The position numbers were made by a program, and so were the translations under genes. Below the pieces are notes generated by a model. That model saw nothing but the letters and a program-made list of their open reading frames with translations. It was not told where the DNA came from and searched no databases. From Nucisporomicrobium flavum (GTDB lineage Bacteria > Actinomycetota > Actinomycetes > Mycobacteriales > Micromonosporaceae): a DNA stretch of 64,000 bases. The DNA lies in assembly GCF_016464385.1 (NCBI RefSeq), contig NZ_JADMLH010000009.1, forward strand, positions 65,267-129,266. The letters run 5' to 3'. Positions 1-11,833 of the stretch are shown here, in pieces; the stretch's first letter is position 1, and each line of letters starts with the position of its first letter.

Positions 1-137
1 AAGCTGAAGCGTTCCAGGCCGGCGACGTCGTCCGAGAGCCCCCAGCGCGCCAGCAGAGCGGCGTGCGGATCGATGCCGACACACAGCGGCCCTCGCTTGT
101 CCATGGCGGCGCGCAGCCGGTTTCCGAAGGTCTCCAT
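1..137 (-). CDS. pyrF: Orotidine 5'-phosphate decarboxylase, N-terminal fragment
   Basis: Only the first 45 codons are present; the gene runs off the left edge. OMP decarboxylase converts orotidylate to UMP, the last step of de novo UMP synthesis. The translated start contains LCVGIDPH, typical of the N-terminus of the long actinobacterial form of PyrF. The ATG at 137-135 is preceded by an AGGAGAGG-type ribosome binding site. It is the last visible member of the pyr operon and lies 74 bp after bioA, a larger gap than any other in the operon. The identification rests on a short fragment plus context. Confidence 0.8.
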   Translation of the reverse strand, partial: METFGNRLRAAMDKRGPLCVGIDPHAALLARWGLSDDVAGLERFS

Positions 138-211
138 GGGGCTGATTTCCTCTCCTGTCAGCTGGCGGACAGCGCCGCCACGATGGCCCGGGTAGTGGGT
201 CGCGGAGCCGC

Positions 212-1471
212 TCAGGCGGCCGACACGGCCGCGGCGATCCCGCGGGTGATGAGGGCGACGTCGGCGTCGCCGGTGACGTACGGCGGCATCGTGTAGATCA
301 GGTCGCGGAACGGGCGCAGCCACACCCCCGCGTCCACGGCGGCCGCGGTCGCCCTCGCCATGTCGACGGGCCGGTCCAGCTGGACCACGCCGATGGCGCC
401 CAGGACCCGGACGTCGACGACCCCGGGCGCGCTCCTCAGCGGCTCCAGACCGGCGCGCAGACCCCGCTCCAGCCTTGTGACCCGCGCCCGCCAGTCCCCG
501 CCCGTCAGAAGCCCGATGGAGGCGTTTGCGACGGCACAGGCGAGCGGGTTGCCCATGAACGTCGGACCGTGCGCGAGACCGCCCACGCTGCCGGCGCTCA
601 CCGCGTGCGCGACCCGCGGCGTGCACAGCGTCGCGGCGAGCGTCAGGTATCCCCCGGTCAGCGCCTTGCCGACGCACATGATGTCGGGCGTCACCCCGGC
701 GTGGCCCGCGGCGAAGAGCTCGCCCGTACGCCCGAAGCCGGTCGCGATCTCGTCGAAGATCAGCAGGACCCCGTGCGCCGCGGTGGCCTCGCGCAGCACC
801 CGCAGGTAGCGCGGGTCGTGGAACCGCATCCCGCCCGCGCCCTGCACGACGGGCTCGACGATGACCGCGGCCAGCTCGTGCGCGTGCCGCTCGATCAGCT
901 CGGCGAGCTCCGCCGCGTACGCCTCGTCGTAGTCCGCCGGGGGTGGCCCGGCGAAGACCTGGGCCGGCAGCACGCCCGTCCAGAGCGAATGCATGCCGCC
1001 GACCGGGTCGCAGACGCTCATGGGATGGAACGTGTCGCCGTGGTAGCCGCCCCGCCAGGTGGCGAGGCGGCGCCGGCCGGGGTGGCCGCCGGCGAGCTGG
1101 GCCTGCAGCGCCATCTTGATCGCGACCTCGACGCCGACCGACCCGGAGTCGGCGAGGAACACGTGCTCCAGCCCGGCCGGGGTCAGCTCGACGAGGGTCC
1201 GGCACAGCTCGACGGCGGGGGCGTGGGTGAGCCCGCCGAACATGACGTGGCTCATCCGGCCCGCCTGCTCGGCGAGCGCCGCGTCGAGGACCGGATGGCG
1301 GTAGCCGTGGATCGCCGCCCACCACGACGACATGCCGTCGACCAGCTCGCGGCCGTCGGCCAGCCGCAGGCGTACGCCCTGCGCGCTCTCGACCAGGTAG
1401 GGCTCCGCGCGGCCGGGCATGGGCCCGTACGGATGCCAGACGTGCGCCCGGTCGAGGGCGAGCAGGTTCAT
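212..1471 (-). CDS. bioA: Adenosylmethionine-8-amino-7-oxononanoate aminotransferase (BioA)
   Basis: PLP-dependent class III aminotransferase that makes 7,8-diaminononanoate from KAPA and SAM in biotin synthesis. It is 419 residues, normal for BioA. Visible signatures are WHPYGP near the N-terminus, GYHGDT in the cofactor pocket, FDEIATGFGRTG and the probable PLP lysine in VGKALTGG. The start overlaps the pyrD stop as ATGA, so it is translationally coupled to pyrimidine genes rather than sitting beside bioB, bioD or bioF. BioA specificity within class III is judged from the motifs; a related aminotransferase remains possible but less likely. Confidence 0.88.
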   Translation of the reverse strand: MNLLALDRAHVWHPYGPMPGRAEPYLVESAQGVRLRLADGRELVDGMSSWWAAIHGYRHPVLDAALAEQAGRMSHVMFGGLTHAPAVELCRTLVELTPAGLEHVFLADSGSVGVEVAIKMALQAQLAGGHPGRRRLATWRGGYHGDTFHPMSVCDPVGGMHSLWTGVLPAQVFAGPPPADYDEAYAAELAELIERHAHELAAVIVEPVVQGAGGMRFHDPRYLRVLREATAAHGVLLIFDEIATGFGRTGELFAAGHAGVTPDIMCVGKALTGGYLTLAATLCTPRVAHAVSAGSVGGLAHGPTFMGNPLACAVANASIGLLTGGDWRARVTRLERGLRAGLEPLRSAPGVVDVRVLGAIGVVQLDRPVDMARATAAAVDAGVWLRPFRDLIYTMPPYVTGDADVALITRGIAAAVSAA

Positions 1472-2468
1472 GGGCGCGCCCTGGCCGCCGCTCTCACCAG
1501 CGCCGGGCCCCGGTAGATGAAGCCGGTGTAGAGCTGGATCAGCGCGGCGCCGGCGTCGAACATCCGGGCCGCGTCGTCGGCCTCGACGATCCCGCCCACG
1601 CCGATGATCGGCAGCCGGCCGCCGGTCTCCTCGTGGACGAAGTGGACGATCTTGCGGGCCCGCTCGGTCAGCGGCCGCCCGGACAGGCCGCCCGCCTCCG
1701 CGGCGCGCGCCTGGTCCGGCCCGGCGAGACCGTCCCGGCTGAGCGTGGTGTTCGTCGCGATGACGCCGGCGGCACCGGACGAGAGGCAGACCTCGAGCAG
1801 CTCGGCGATCGCCGGCTCGGTGAGGTCCGGGGCGATCTTGACGAGCACCGGGACCTTGCCCACGAGGGCGGCCAGGAGCGCCGCCAGGGCACTCTTGTCC
1901 TGCAGCGTGCGCAGGCCGGGCGTGTTCGGCGAGGAGACGTTGACCGCGATGTAGTCCGCGTACGGGTGGAGCAGCTCGTAGGAGGTCAGGTAGTCCTGGA
2001 CCGCCTCCTCCAGCGGCGTGACCTTGGACTTGCCGAGGGAGATCCCGAGCGGGACACCGATCGGCCCCAGCGCCCGCAGCCGCTCGGCGAGGGCCGCGGC
2101 GCCGGCGTTGTTGAAGCCCATCCGGTTGATCACGGCCTCGCTCTCGCGCAGCCGGAACAGCCGGGGCTTGTCGTTGCCGGGCTGCGCCTTCGCGGTGACC
2201 GTGCCGACCTCGACGAAACCGAAGCCGAGGGCGGGCCAGGCCGGCAGCGCCACGCCGTTCTTGTCCATGCCGGCCGCCAGGCCCACCCGGTTGGGGAACC
2301 GGACGCCGAAGACCTCGACCGGGTCGCTCACCGCGTACCGGCGGCGCAGCAGCGCGCGGGCGCCGGAGCCGAGCCCGGCCAGGCGCCCGAGCGTGAACTC
2401 GTGCGCCCTCTCGGCGTCGCCGCCGCCCACCCGGAACAGCACCGGGCGGACGGCGGTCTCGAAGATCG

Positions 2469-2472
<4 letters not shown>
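1468..2472 (-). CDS. pyrD: Dihydroorotate dehydrogenase (quinone), class 2
   Basis: FMN enzyme of the inner face of the membrane that oxidises dihydroorotate to orotate with quinone as acceptor. It is 334 residues. AAGMDKNG, the catalytic-serine segment NVSSPNTPGL and the FMN phosphate segment IGVGGI mark a class 2 enzyme. I chose the GTG at 2472-2470 because it overlaps the carB stop as GTGA and gives the usual amphipathic N-terminus (TIFETAVRPVLF). An upstream extension in the same frame would lie inside carB and is not credible. Confidence 0.95.
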
Positions 2473-5776
<3,304 letters not shown>

Positions 5777-5777
<1 letters not shown>

Positions 5778-6886
5778 CAGGCATCAACCTTCTCGACGAG
5801 CTCGACGAACCGGTCGAACAGGTAATCCGCGTCGTGCGGGCCCGCCGCCGCCTCGGGGTGGTACTGGACGGTGAAGGCGGGCACCTCGAGCGCCCGCAAG
5901 CCCTCGACCACGTTGTCGTTGAGGCAGACGTGTGAGACCTCGACCCCGCCGAAGTCGGTGTCGATCACGGTGTTCAGCGGCGCGTCGACCGCGAACCCGT
6001 GGTTGTGGCTGGTCACCTCGACCTTGCCGGTGGTCTTGTCGAACACCGGCTGGTTGATGCCGCGGTGGCCGTACCCGAGCTTGTAGGTGCCGAAGCCGAG
6101 CGCGCGGCCGAGGATCTGGCTGCCGAAGCAGATGCCGAACAGCGGCACGCGGCGGCTCAGCGCCGCGCGGGCGAGCGAGACCGGCCCGTCGGCGGTGGCG
6201 GGGTCGCCCGGACCGGGCGACAGGAACACCGCGTCCGGCCCGACCGCGAGCAGGTCCTCGATGGACGAGGTGGCCGGGAAGACGTGCGTGGTGACGCCGC
6301 GCGCGGCCAGCCGGCGCGACACGTTGCGCTTGATGCCGAGGTCGAGCGCCGCGACGGTGTAGCGGTGCTCGCCGACGGCCTCGACCGTGTACCGCTCCGG
6401 CGTGGTGACCTCGGCGGACAGGTCGGCGCCGACCATCTGCGGCGCCGCCTTGACCCGTTGCAGCAGCGAGGCGGGGTCGAGGTCGACCGTGGAGATGCCG
6501 ACCCGCATCGCGCCGCGCGAGCGCAGGTGGCGGGTCAGCGCGCGGGTGTCGACGCCGCTGATCCCGACCACGCCCTCCGCGGCGAGGCGCTCGCCCAGGT
6601 CACCGGTGGCGCGCCAGTTGGACGGGCGGCGGGCCGGGTCACGCACGACGTAGCCGGCGACCCAGATGCGGCTGGACTCGTCGTCCTCGTCGTTGACGCC
6701 GGTGTTGCCGATCTGCGGAGCCGTCTGGATCACGACCTGCCGGTGGTACGACGGGTCGGTCAGCGTCTCCTGATAGCCGGTCATGCCGGTGGTGAACACG
6801 GCCTCGCCGAAGGTCTCACCCTCGGCGCCGTAGGACGTTCCCTTGAAAGTGCGCCCGTCTTCGAGCACAAGAATCGCTGGTTTCAT
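5777..6886 (-). CDS. carA: Carbamoyl-phosphate synthase small (glutaminase) subunit
   Basis: Glutamine amidotransferase subunit that hydrolyses glutamine and passes ammonia to CarB. It is 369 residues. The N-terminal CPSase small domain (LEDGRTFKG) is followed by a class I glutaminase domain with nucleophile Cys in GICFGSQ and the His-Glu pair in QYHPEAAAGPHD. The start ATG at 6886-6884 overlaps the pyrC stop by one base (TAATG), which fixes it against in-frame upstream codons inside pyrC. Confidence 0.97.
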
Positions 6887-8151
6887 TACTTGACGGCCTT
6901 CCCGTCCAGGACTGTCGGCTCTCCCCGGAGGAAGGTCGCGACGATGCGACCCGGCAGGGTGGTGCCCGCGTACGGTGTGTTGCGGCTGCGGCTCGCCAGC
7001 TCGGCCGGGTCGACGACCCGGCGGGCGGACGGGTCCACCAGCGTGAGGTTGGCCGGCGAGCCGACCGCCAGGTCGGTGCCGTGCCCGGTCAGGCCCGCGA
7101 TGCGGGCGGGGGTGCGGGACATGCGCTCGGCGATCAGCTCCCACTTCTCACCGAGGACGCTGAGGACCACGGGCAGCGCGGTCTCCAGACCCACCATGCC
7201 CGGCCGGGCGTACGCCCATTCGCATTCCTTGTCCTCGACGGCGTGCGGGGCGTGGTCGGTGGCGACGATGTCGATGACCCCGTCGACCAGCGCCTGCCGC
7301 AGGGCCTGCACGTCGGCGGCGGTGCGCAGCGGCGGGTTCACCTTGTAGACGGGGTCGTAGCTGGCGGCGAGCTCGTCGGTGAGCAGCAGGTGGTGCGGCG
7401 TCACCTCGGCGGTCACCCGTACCCCCCGGGCCTTGGCCTGGCGCAGCACCTCGACGGACCCGGCCGTCGAGACGTGGCAGACGTGCAGGCGGCTGCCGAC
7501 GTGCTCGGCGAGCAGCACGTCGCGGGCGATGATCGCCTCCTCGGCGACCGCCGGCCAGCCGGTCAGGCCCAGCCGGGTGGAGACCTCGCCCTCGTGCATC
7601 TGCGCGCCCTCGGTGAGCCGCGGCTCCTCGGCGTGCTGGGCGATGATCCCGTCGAACGCCTTCACGTACTCCAGCGCCCGGCGCATCAGCCGCGGGTCGG
7701 CGACGCAGTGGCCGTCGTCGGAGAAGATCCGGACGCCGGCGGCGGAGGTGGCCATCGCGCCCAGCTCGGCGAGCTGCTTGCCGGCCAGCCCCACGGTGAC
7801 CGCGCCGATCGGCTGCACGTCGACCAGCCCGGCCTCGCGGCCGAGCCGCCACACCTGCTCGACCACGCCGGCGGTGTCGGCCACCGGCGAGGTGTTGGCC
7901 ATCGCGAAGACCGCGGTGTAGCCGCCCAGGGCCGCCGCGCGCGAGCCGGTCTCGACCGTCTCGGCGTCCTCGCGGCCCGGCTCGCGCAGGTGCGTGTGCA
8001 GGTCGACGAGGCCCGGCAGGGCGACCAGGCCCGCGGCGTCGATCGTCTCGTCCGCCTTGCCGCCGCCGCCGGCGACGACCCCGTCCCGGATCAGCAGGTC
8101 GGCCGGCTTCCCGCCGACCACGGAGACACCTTTGATGAGGTACGACTTCAT
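6886..8151 (-). CDS. pyrC: Dihydroorotase
   Basis: Zinc amidohydrolase that cyclises N-carbamoyl-aspartate to dihydroorotate. It is 421 residues, of the long class I type. The metal-binding DLHTHLREPG segment, FSDDG in place of the lysine-containing segment seen in other amidohydrolases, HVCHVSTAG, EVTPHH and the catalytic ATDHAPH segment are all present. It overlaps pyrB upstream by four bases (ATGA) and carA downstream by one. No PH-domain gene, often seen between pyrC and carA in other actinomycetes, is present here. Confidence 0.96.
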   Translation of the reverse strand: MKSYLIKGVSVVGGKPADLLIRDGVVAGGGGKADETIDAAGLVALPGLVDLHTHLREPGREDAETVETGSRAAALGGYTAVFAMANTSPVADTAGVVEQVWRLGREAGLVDVQPIGAVTVGLAGKQLAELGAMATSAAGVRIFSDDGHCVADPRLMRRALEYVKAFDGIIAQHAEEPRLTEGAQMHEGEVSTRLGLTGWPAVAEEAIIARDVLLAEHVGSRLHVCHVSTAGSVEVLRQAKARGVRVTAEVTPHHLLLTDELAASYDPVYKVNPPLRTAADVQALRQALVDGVIDIVATDHAPHAVEDKECEWAYARPGMVGLETALPVVLSVLGEKWELIAERMSRTPARIAGLTGHGTDLAVGSPANLTLVDPSARRVVDPAELASRSRNTPYAGTTLPGRIVATFLRGEPTVLDGKAVK

Positions 8152-9071
8152 GCCTTGCCTCCGAGGAGCAGGTAGAGAACGGCCATCCGGGCGCTGACGC
8201 CGTTGGCGACCTGTTCGACGATCGTGGAGCGGGACGAGTCGGCCACCTCGGGCGCGATCTCCATGCCCCGGTTCATCGGACCGGGGTGCATGACGATCGC
8301 GTGCTCCGGCAGCTTCCTCATGCGCGGGGCGTCGAGCCCGTAGCGGCGGCTGTACTCGCGGGCGGAGGGGAAATACGAGTCCTGCATCCGCTCGGTCTGC
8401 ACCCGCAGCATCATCACGACGTCCGTTGCGGGCAGGACGCTATCGAGGTCGTACGACACTTTCGTGCCGGGCGAGAGGGCGGCCGCGACGTCGATCGGGA
8501 TCAGCGTCGGCGGGCCCACCAGCGTGACCTGGGCGCCCAGCGTCGTGAGCAGCAGGACGTTCGACCGGGCGACCCGGCTGTGAAGGACGTCACCCACGAT
8601 CGCGACCTTCAGGCCGTCGATCCGTCCGAGCCGCGACCGCATCGTGTACGCGTCCAGCAGCGCCTGCGTGGGGTGCTCGTGGGTGCCGTCGCCGGCGTTG
8701 ATCACCGAACCGTCCACCCAGGACGCGAGCCGGTGCGGCGCGCCGGAGGCCGGGTGCCTGATCACGACAGCGTCGGCGCCCATCGCCTGCAGGGTCAGCG
8801 CCGTGTCCTTGAGGCTCTCGCCCTTCGAGACGCTGGAGCCCTTCGCCGAGAAGTTGATGACGTCGGCGGAGAGCCGCTTGGCCGCGGCCTCGAACGAGAT
8901 CCGGGTACGCGTCGAGTCCTCGTAGAAGAGGTTGACGACCGTACGCCCGCGCAGGGTGGGCAGCTTCTTGACCTCGCGCCCGGCCAGGGCGGCCATCTCC
9001 GCGGCGGTGTCGAGGATCAGCGTGGCGGTGTCCGCGTCCAGGTCCGCGGCGGACCTCAGGTGCTTGATCAT
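8148..9071 (-). CDS. pyrB: Aspartate carbamoyltransferase catalytic subunit
   Basis: Condenses carbamoyl phosphate and aspartate to carbamoyl-aspartate, the first committed pyrimidine step. It is 307 residues. The carbamoyl-phosphate loop FYEDSTRTR, the HPTQALLD segment and GDVLHSRVARSN are intact. There is no pyrI regulatory-subunit gene beside it, as expected when expression is controlled by PyrR. The ATG overlaps the pyrR stop (ATGA). Confidence 0.97.
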   Translation of the reverse strand: MIKHLRSAADLDADTATLILDTAAEMAALAGREVKKLPTLRGRTVVNLFYEDSTRTRISFEAAAKRLSADVINFSAKGSSVSKGESLKDTALTLQAMGADAVVIRHPASGAPHRLASWVDGSVINAGDGTHEHPTQALLDAYTMRSRLGRIDGLKVAIVGDVLHSRVARSNVLLLTTLGAQVTLVGPPTLIPIDVAAALSPGTKVSYDLDSVLPATDVVMMLRVQTERMQDSYFPSAREYSRRYGLDAPRMRKLPEHAIVMHPGPMNRGMEIAPEVADSSRSTIVEQVANGVSARMAVLYLLLGGKA

Positions 9072-9670
9072 GCGGCTCCTCCGTACAGCTTGACCTCGTC
9101 CACGCCGTCGTCGGTCTCGGCCAGCGACACCTTCACCTTCTCGGCGAGCGCGGTCGGGATGTTCTTGCCCACGTAGTCGGCGCGGATGGGCAGCTCGCGG
9201 TGGCCGCGGTCGACCAGCACGGCGAGCTGCACGGAACTGGGCCGGCCGACGTCGCTGAGCGCGTCGAGCGCGGCCCGGACCGTACGCCCGGAGAAGAGCA
9301 CGTCGTCGACGAGGATGACGCGGCGCCCGTCGAGCCCGTCGCCGGGGATGTCGGTCTTGCCCAGCGCACGCGTCGCATGCAGCCGCAGGTCGTCGCGGTA
9401 GAGGGTGATGTCCAGCGCGCCCACCGGGATGTCGATGCCCTCGAAGGCGTGGATCCGGGAAGCGAGGCGGCGCGCCAGCGGGACGCCGCGGGTCGGGATG
9501 CCGAGCAGGACGGTGCCGGTGGCGCCGGACGTCTTCTCGAGGATCTGGTGCGCTATCCGGTCGACGACCCGCTGCAGGTCGGACCCGGAAAGAATGATCT
9601 TCGTGCCGGTCGCGGCGCCGGTGGCGCGGGAGCCGGTCGGAGAACCTGTGTCGGCGCGTGGATATGCCAC
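9068..9670 (-). CDS. pyrR: Bifunctional pyr operon regulator / uracil phosphoribosyltransferase
   Basis: PyrR senses UMP/UTP against PRPP and binds pyr mRNA leaders; it also has weak UPRTase activity. The type I PRTase fold is visible, with the PRPP-binding segment VILVDDVLFSGRT and the GIPTRG loop. I start at the GTG at 9670-9668 because AAGGAGGT sits five bases upstream; this gives 200 residues with about 20 extra N-terminal residues compared with typical PyrR. It is the first gene of the operon, and the hairpin just ahead of its start is a likely self-binding site. Confidence 0.93.
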   Translation of the reverse strand: MAYPRADTGSPTGSRATGAATGTKIILSGSDLQRVVDRIAHQILEKTSGATGTVLLGIPTRGVPLARRLASRIHAFEGIDIPVGALDITLYRDDLRLHATRALGKTDIPGDGLDGRRVILVDDVLFSGRTVRAALDALSDVGRPSSVQLAVLVDRGHRELPIRADYVGKNIPTALAEKVKVSLAETDDGVDEVKLYGGAA

Positions 9671-9676
9671 GGCGGA

Positions 9677-9702
9677 CCTCCTTCCCCGCCTCACGGGACG
9701 GG
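9677..9702 (-). promoter_or_regulatory. PyrR-binding hairpin overlapping the pyrR ribosome binding site
   Basis: On the minus strand, CCCG (9702-9699), a bulged U, CC, loop CGUGA (9695-9691), GG and CGGG (9688-9685) form a stem-bulge-stem-loop. The core GUCCCGUGAGGC fits the PyrR consensus UCCNGNGAGGY. The 3' strand of the stem runs directly into the GGGGAAGGAGG Shine-Dalgarno of pyrR (9687-9677). This is the arrangement expected for translational repression, as known for mycobacterial pyr operons, and not for Bacillus-type attenuation; no attenuator terminator is visible. Confidence 0.75.
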
Positions 9703-9880
9703 TCGTTAAAGGACGTCTTTTCGGTGCTCAGCGGGCACCCCGGCCAGGGGCGGCCCGATGGCTGACGCTACGTTACCAGTGAGCGAGGCGATGACCATGG
9801 TGACGTGGCCTACCCACGGACCAGACGGACGAATGCGGGCAACTCAGTCCCCGGCTCGGCGACTCATCGGTAACCGACAC

Positions 9881-9909
9881 TTGACCAGGGCTGGCAAACT
9901 CCGTACCGT
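9881..9909 (+). promoter_or_regulatory. bldD promoter (housekeeping-sigma type)
   Basis: TTGACC (9881-9886), a 17-bp spacer and TACCGT (9904-9909) form the best -35/-10 pair in the divergent pyrR-bldD region. Transcription would start near 9916, giving a leader of about 55 bases containing a small CCGGAGG/CCTCCGG hairpin (9926-9945). The -10 adjoins the BldD-box-like site. This is a prediction from pattern only. Confidence 0.5.
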
Positions 9910-9921
9910 CACGCAGCGTAG
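9909..9921 (+). promoter_or_regulatory. BldD-box-like operator at the bldD promoter
   Basis: TCACGCAGCGTAG matches 12 of 13 positions of the published BldD consensus TNACNC(A/T)GNGTNA; only the last base differs. It begins at the last base of the predicted -10 and covers the likely transcription start, a position suited to autorepression, which is established for BldD in Streptomyces. Confidence 0.65.
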
Positions 9922-9970
9922 CGATCCGGAGGAAGAACCCTCCGGGCCAGCACAGTACTGGAGTGTCCGA

Positions 9971-10459
9971 ATGCCGTCTGAGTACGCCAAGTCGCTGGGC
10001 GCCCGCCTGCGTTCCATCCGCCAGCAGCAGGGCCTGTCCCTGCAGGGCGTGGAAGAGAAGTCGAACGGCCGCTGGAAGGCCGTCGTGGTGGGCTCGTACG
10101 AGCGTGGCGACCGAGCAGTCACCGTCTCGCGCCTCGCCGAACTGGCCGACTTCTACCGGGTTCCCGTCTCGGAGCTGCTGCCCGACGGCAGCGGCGTCCG
10201 GCTCGAGGCCACCAACAAGATCGTGCTGGACCTGGAGAAGCTGTACGACGCGGCCGGCGAGGACCTGGCCTACGTCGCGCGCTACGCCCGGGCCATCCAG
10301 CAGCAGCGCGGTGACTACAACGGTCGCGTGCTGTCGATCCGCGCGGACGACCTGCGCGCGCTCGCCATCGTGTACGACATCTCGCCGTCGGGCCTGATCG
10401 AGCGTCTGACGGAGGCCGGCGTGCTCGTCGCCGACCCGCGCGCCTTCTTCGCCAGCTGA
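9971..10459 (+). CDS. bldD: Developmental transcriptional regulator BldD
   Basis: BldD is a master repressor of morphological differentiation; four c-di-GMP molecules dimerise it for DNA binding. It is 162 residues. The N-terminal XRE helix-turn-helix (SLQGVEEKSNGRWKAVVVGS region) is almost identical in pattern to the Streptomyces protein. The C-terminal domain carries the c-di-GMP signature RGD-X8-RADD, matching RXD-X8-RXXD. The ATG at 9971 gives the canonical MPSEYAK start. It is divergent from the pyr operon and followed by its own terminator. Confidence 0.96.
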   Translation: MPSEYAKSLGARLRSIRQQQGLSLQGVEEKSNGRWKAVVVGSYERGDRAVTVSRLAELADFYRVPVSELLPDGSGVRLEATNKIVLDLEKLYDAAGEDLAYVARYARAIQQQRGDYNGRVLSIRADDLRALAIVYDISPSGLIERLTEAGVLVADPRAFFAS

Positions 10460-10476
10460 CCCGCACCGCACACGCG

Positions 10477-10512
10477 AGAGGGACCCGCTCAGCGGGTCCC
10501 TCTTTGTCTTTT
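10477..10512 (+). terminator. Rho-independent terminator of bldD
   Basis: AGAGGGACCCGCT (10477-10489) is the exact reverse complement of AGCGGGTCCCTCT (10491-10503). A T-rich tail, TCTTTGTCTTTT, follows. It begins 18 bases after the bldD stop codon and is the strongest intrinsic terminator in the window. Confidence 0.92.
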
Positions 10513-10756
10513 CCGGGTGTGGACGACGGTCACACGCCGCAGCGTTGCGGGCACGGCCGTGGCGGTTCGTCACCGCATTGCGGTGACATATGCGCTGGTC
10601 GATGAGTCCCTGCGGACACTGCGCAGCGGATGCCGGTGCCCGCGGCCGGTCACGACGGCCGACCTAGCGGTCAGTGACCGCGTAACCGGGAACCGACCGC
10701 CAACCGCAGGACATCGCCGCGCGTACAAGCGTGACGAACGTCGCCCCGCGCCCGGC
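10513..10756. other. Intergenic region between bldD and nusB with a 19-bp palindrome
   Basis: No credible gene is seen between the bldD terminator and the nusB stop, which face each other. The one clear structure is GTCACCGCA/TGCGGTGAC (10569-10577 and 10579-10587) around a single base. It has no T-tract on either side, so it could be a weak nusB-side terminator or a protein-binding site; I cannot tell which. Confidence 0.5.
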
Positions 10757-11191
10757 TCAACGGGTCGCGAACTCGGCGATGCGGCCGAGGATGCCGTTCA
10801 GGAAGCGCGGACTGTCGTCCGTGGACATCTGCTTCGCCAGCTCGACCGCCTCGGTGATCGCCACCGGGTCGTCGATGTCCGGCTCGTAGAGCAGCTCGTA
10901 CACCGCGATGCGGGCGAGGTTGCGGTCCACCACCGGCATGCGGTCGATGGTCCAGCCCTCGGCGTAGCTGGCGATCAGCTCGTCGATCCGGTCGAGGTGC
11001 CGGGCGACGCCCTCCACCAGGCCGGTCGTGTAGTCCAGGTGCTCGGGGTGGGGCTTGGCGATCCGCTCCAGGTAGGTGGCCATCACCTGGGTCGGCGGCA
11101 GGTCGCGCAGGTCGGCCTCGTAGAGGACGTCGAGCGCACGCTTGCGCGCCTTGCGGCGCGCAGGCATCTGCGTCTTGGGGCCTTCCGCCAT
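10757..11191 (-). CDS. nusB: Transcription antitermination factor NusB
   Basis: NusB binds boxA RNA with NusE (S10) in rRNA antitermination. It is 144 residues with the Arg-rich N-terminus (ARRKARKRALDVLYEAD), MPVVDRNLARIAVYELL and the C-terminal DDSPRFLNGILGRIA signature. The ATG overlaps the efp stop by one base. It is the last gene of the aroB-aroQ-efp-nusB series. Confidence 0.95.
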   Translation of the reverse strand: MAEGPKTQMPARRKARKRALDVLYEADLRDLPPTQVMATYLERIAKPHPEHLDYTTGLVEGVARHLDRIDELIASYAEGWTIDRMPVVDRNLARIAVYELLYEPDIDDPVAITEAVELAKQMSTDDSPRFLNGILGRIAEFATR

Positions 11192-11748
11192 CAGCTGCGG
11201 CCGAGGTAACGGCCGTCGCGGGTGTCGACCTTGATCTTCTCGCCGGTGGTGATGAACAGCGGCACCTGCACGGTCGCGCCGGTCTCGACGGTGGCCGGCT
11301 TGGTGCCGCCGGTCGAGCGGTCGCCCTGCAGGCCCGGCTCGGTGTACGTCACCTCGAGGAAGACGCTGGTGGGCAGCTCGATGTAGAGCGGCACGCCCTC
11401 GTGCGTCGCGACCGTGGCCTCGGCCTCGGGCAGCAGGTAGTTGGCCGCCTCGCCGACCGTGCCGCCGGGCACGGTGATCTGGTCGAAGGTGTCCAGGTCC
11501 ATGAAGACGAAGTCCTCGCCGTCCTGGTACAGGTACTGCATCGTGCGCTTGTCGACCGTCGCCGTCTCGACCTTGGTGCCGGCGTTGAAGGTCTTGTCCA
11601 CGACCTTGCCGGAGAGCACGTTCTTGAGCGTGGTGCGCACGAACGCCCCACCCTTGCCCGGCTTGACGTGCTGGAACTCGACCACGGCCCACAGCTCGCC
11701 GTCGAGGTTGAGCACCAGGCCGTTCTTCAGGTCGTTGGTGGAAGCCAT
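11191..11748 (-). CDS. efp: Translation elongation factor P
   Basis: EF-P rescues ribosomes stalled at polyproline stretches, acting at the P site next to the E site. It is 185 residues with the KOW-like domain I and two OB domains. The tip loop reads KPGKGGAF, with the lysine at the position modified in many bacteria; no epmA/epmB-type modification genes are nearby. It may be especially needed here because the window encodes several very proline-rich proteins, notably the one at 23801-27982 and the kinase at 53029-55359. Confidence 0.96.
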   Translation of the reverse strand: MASTNDLKNGLVLNLDGELWAVVEFQHVKPGKGGAFVRTTLKNVLSGKVVDKTFNAGTKVETATVDKRTMQYLYQDGEDFVFMDLDTFDQITVPGGTVGEAANYLLPEAEATVATHEGVPLYIELPTSVFLEVTYTEPGLQGDRSTGGTKPATVETGATVQVPLFITTGEKIKVDTRDGRYLGRS

Positions 11749-11833
11749 GTCCTGCCTTGTTGTTCGATGCGGTGTGACGCGTGGAGGTGACCGGTGGAGT
11801 TTACCGGCGTGACACGCGCCCCGGCGAATCGGG

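Noticed and set aside
10569..10587. The palindrome as a proven terminator of nusB
   Set aside because: It has no T-tract on either strand and lies 170 bp from the nusB stop, so I left it as an unexplained palindrome.
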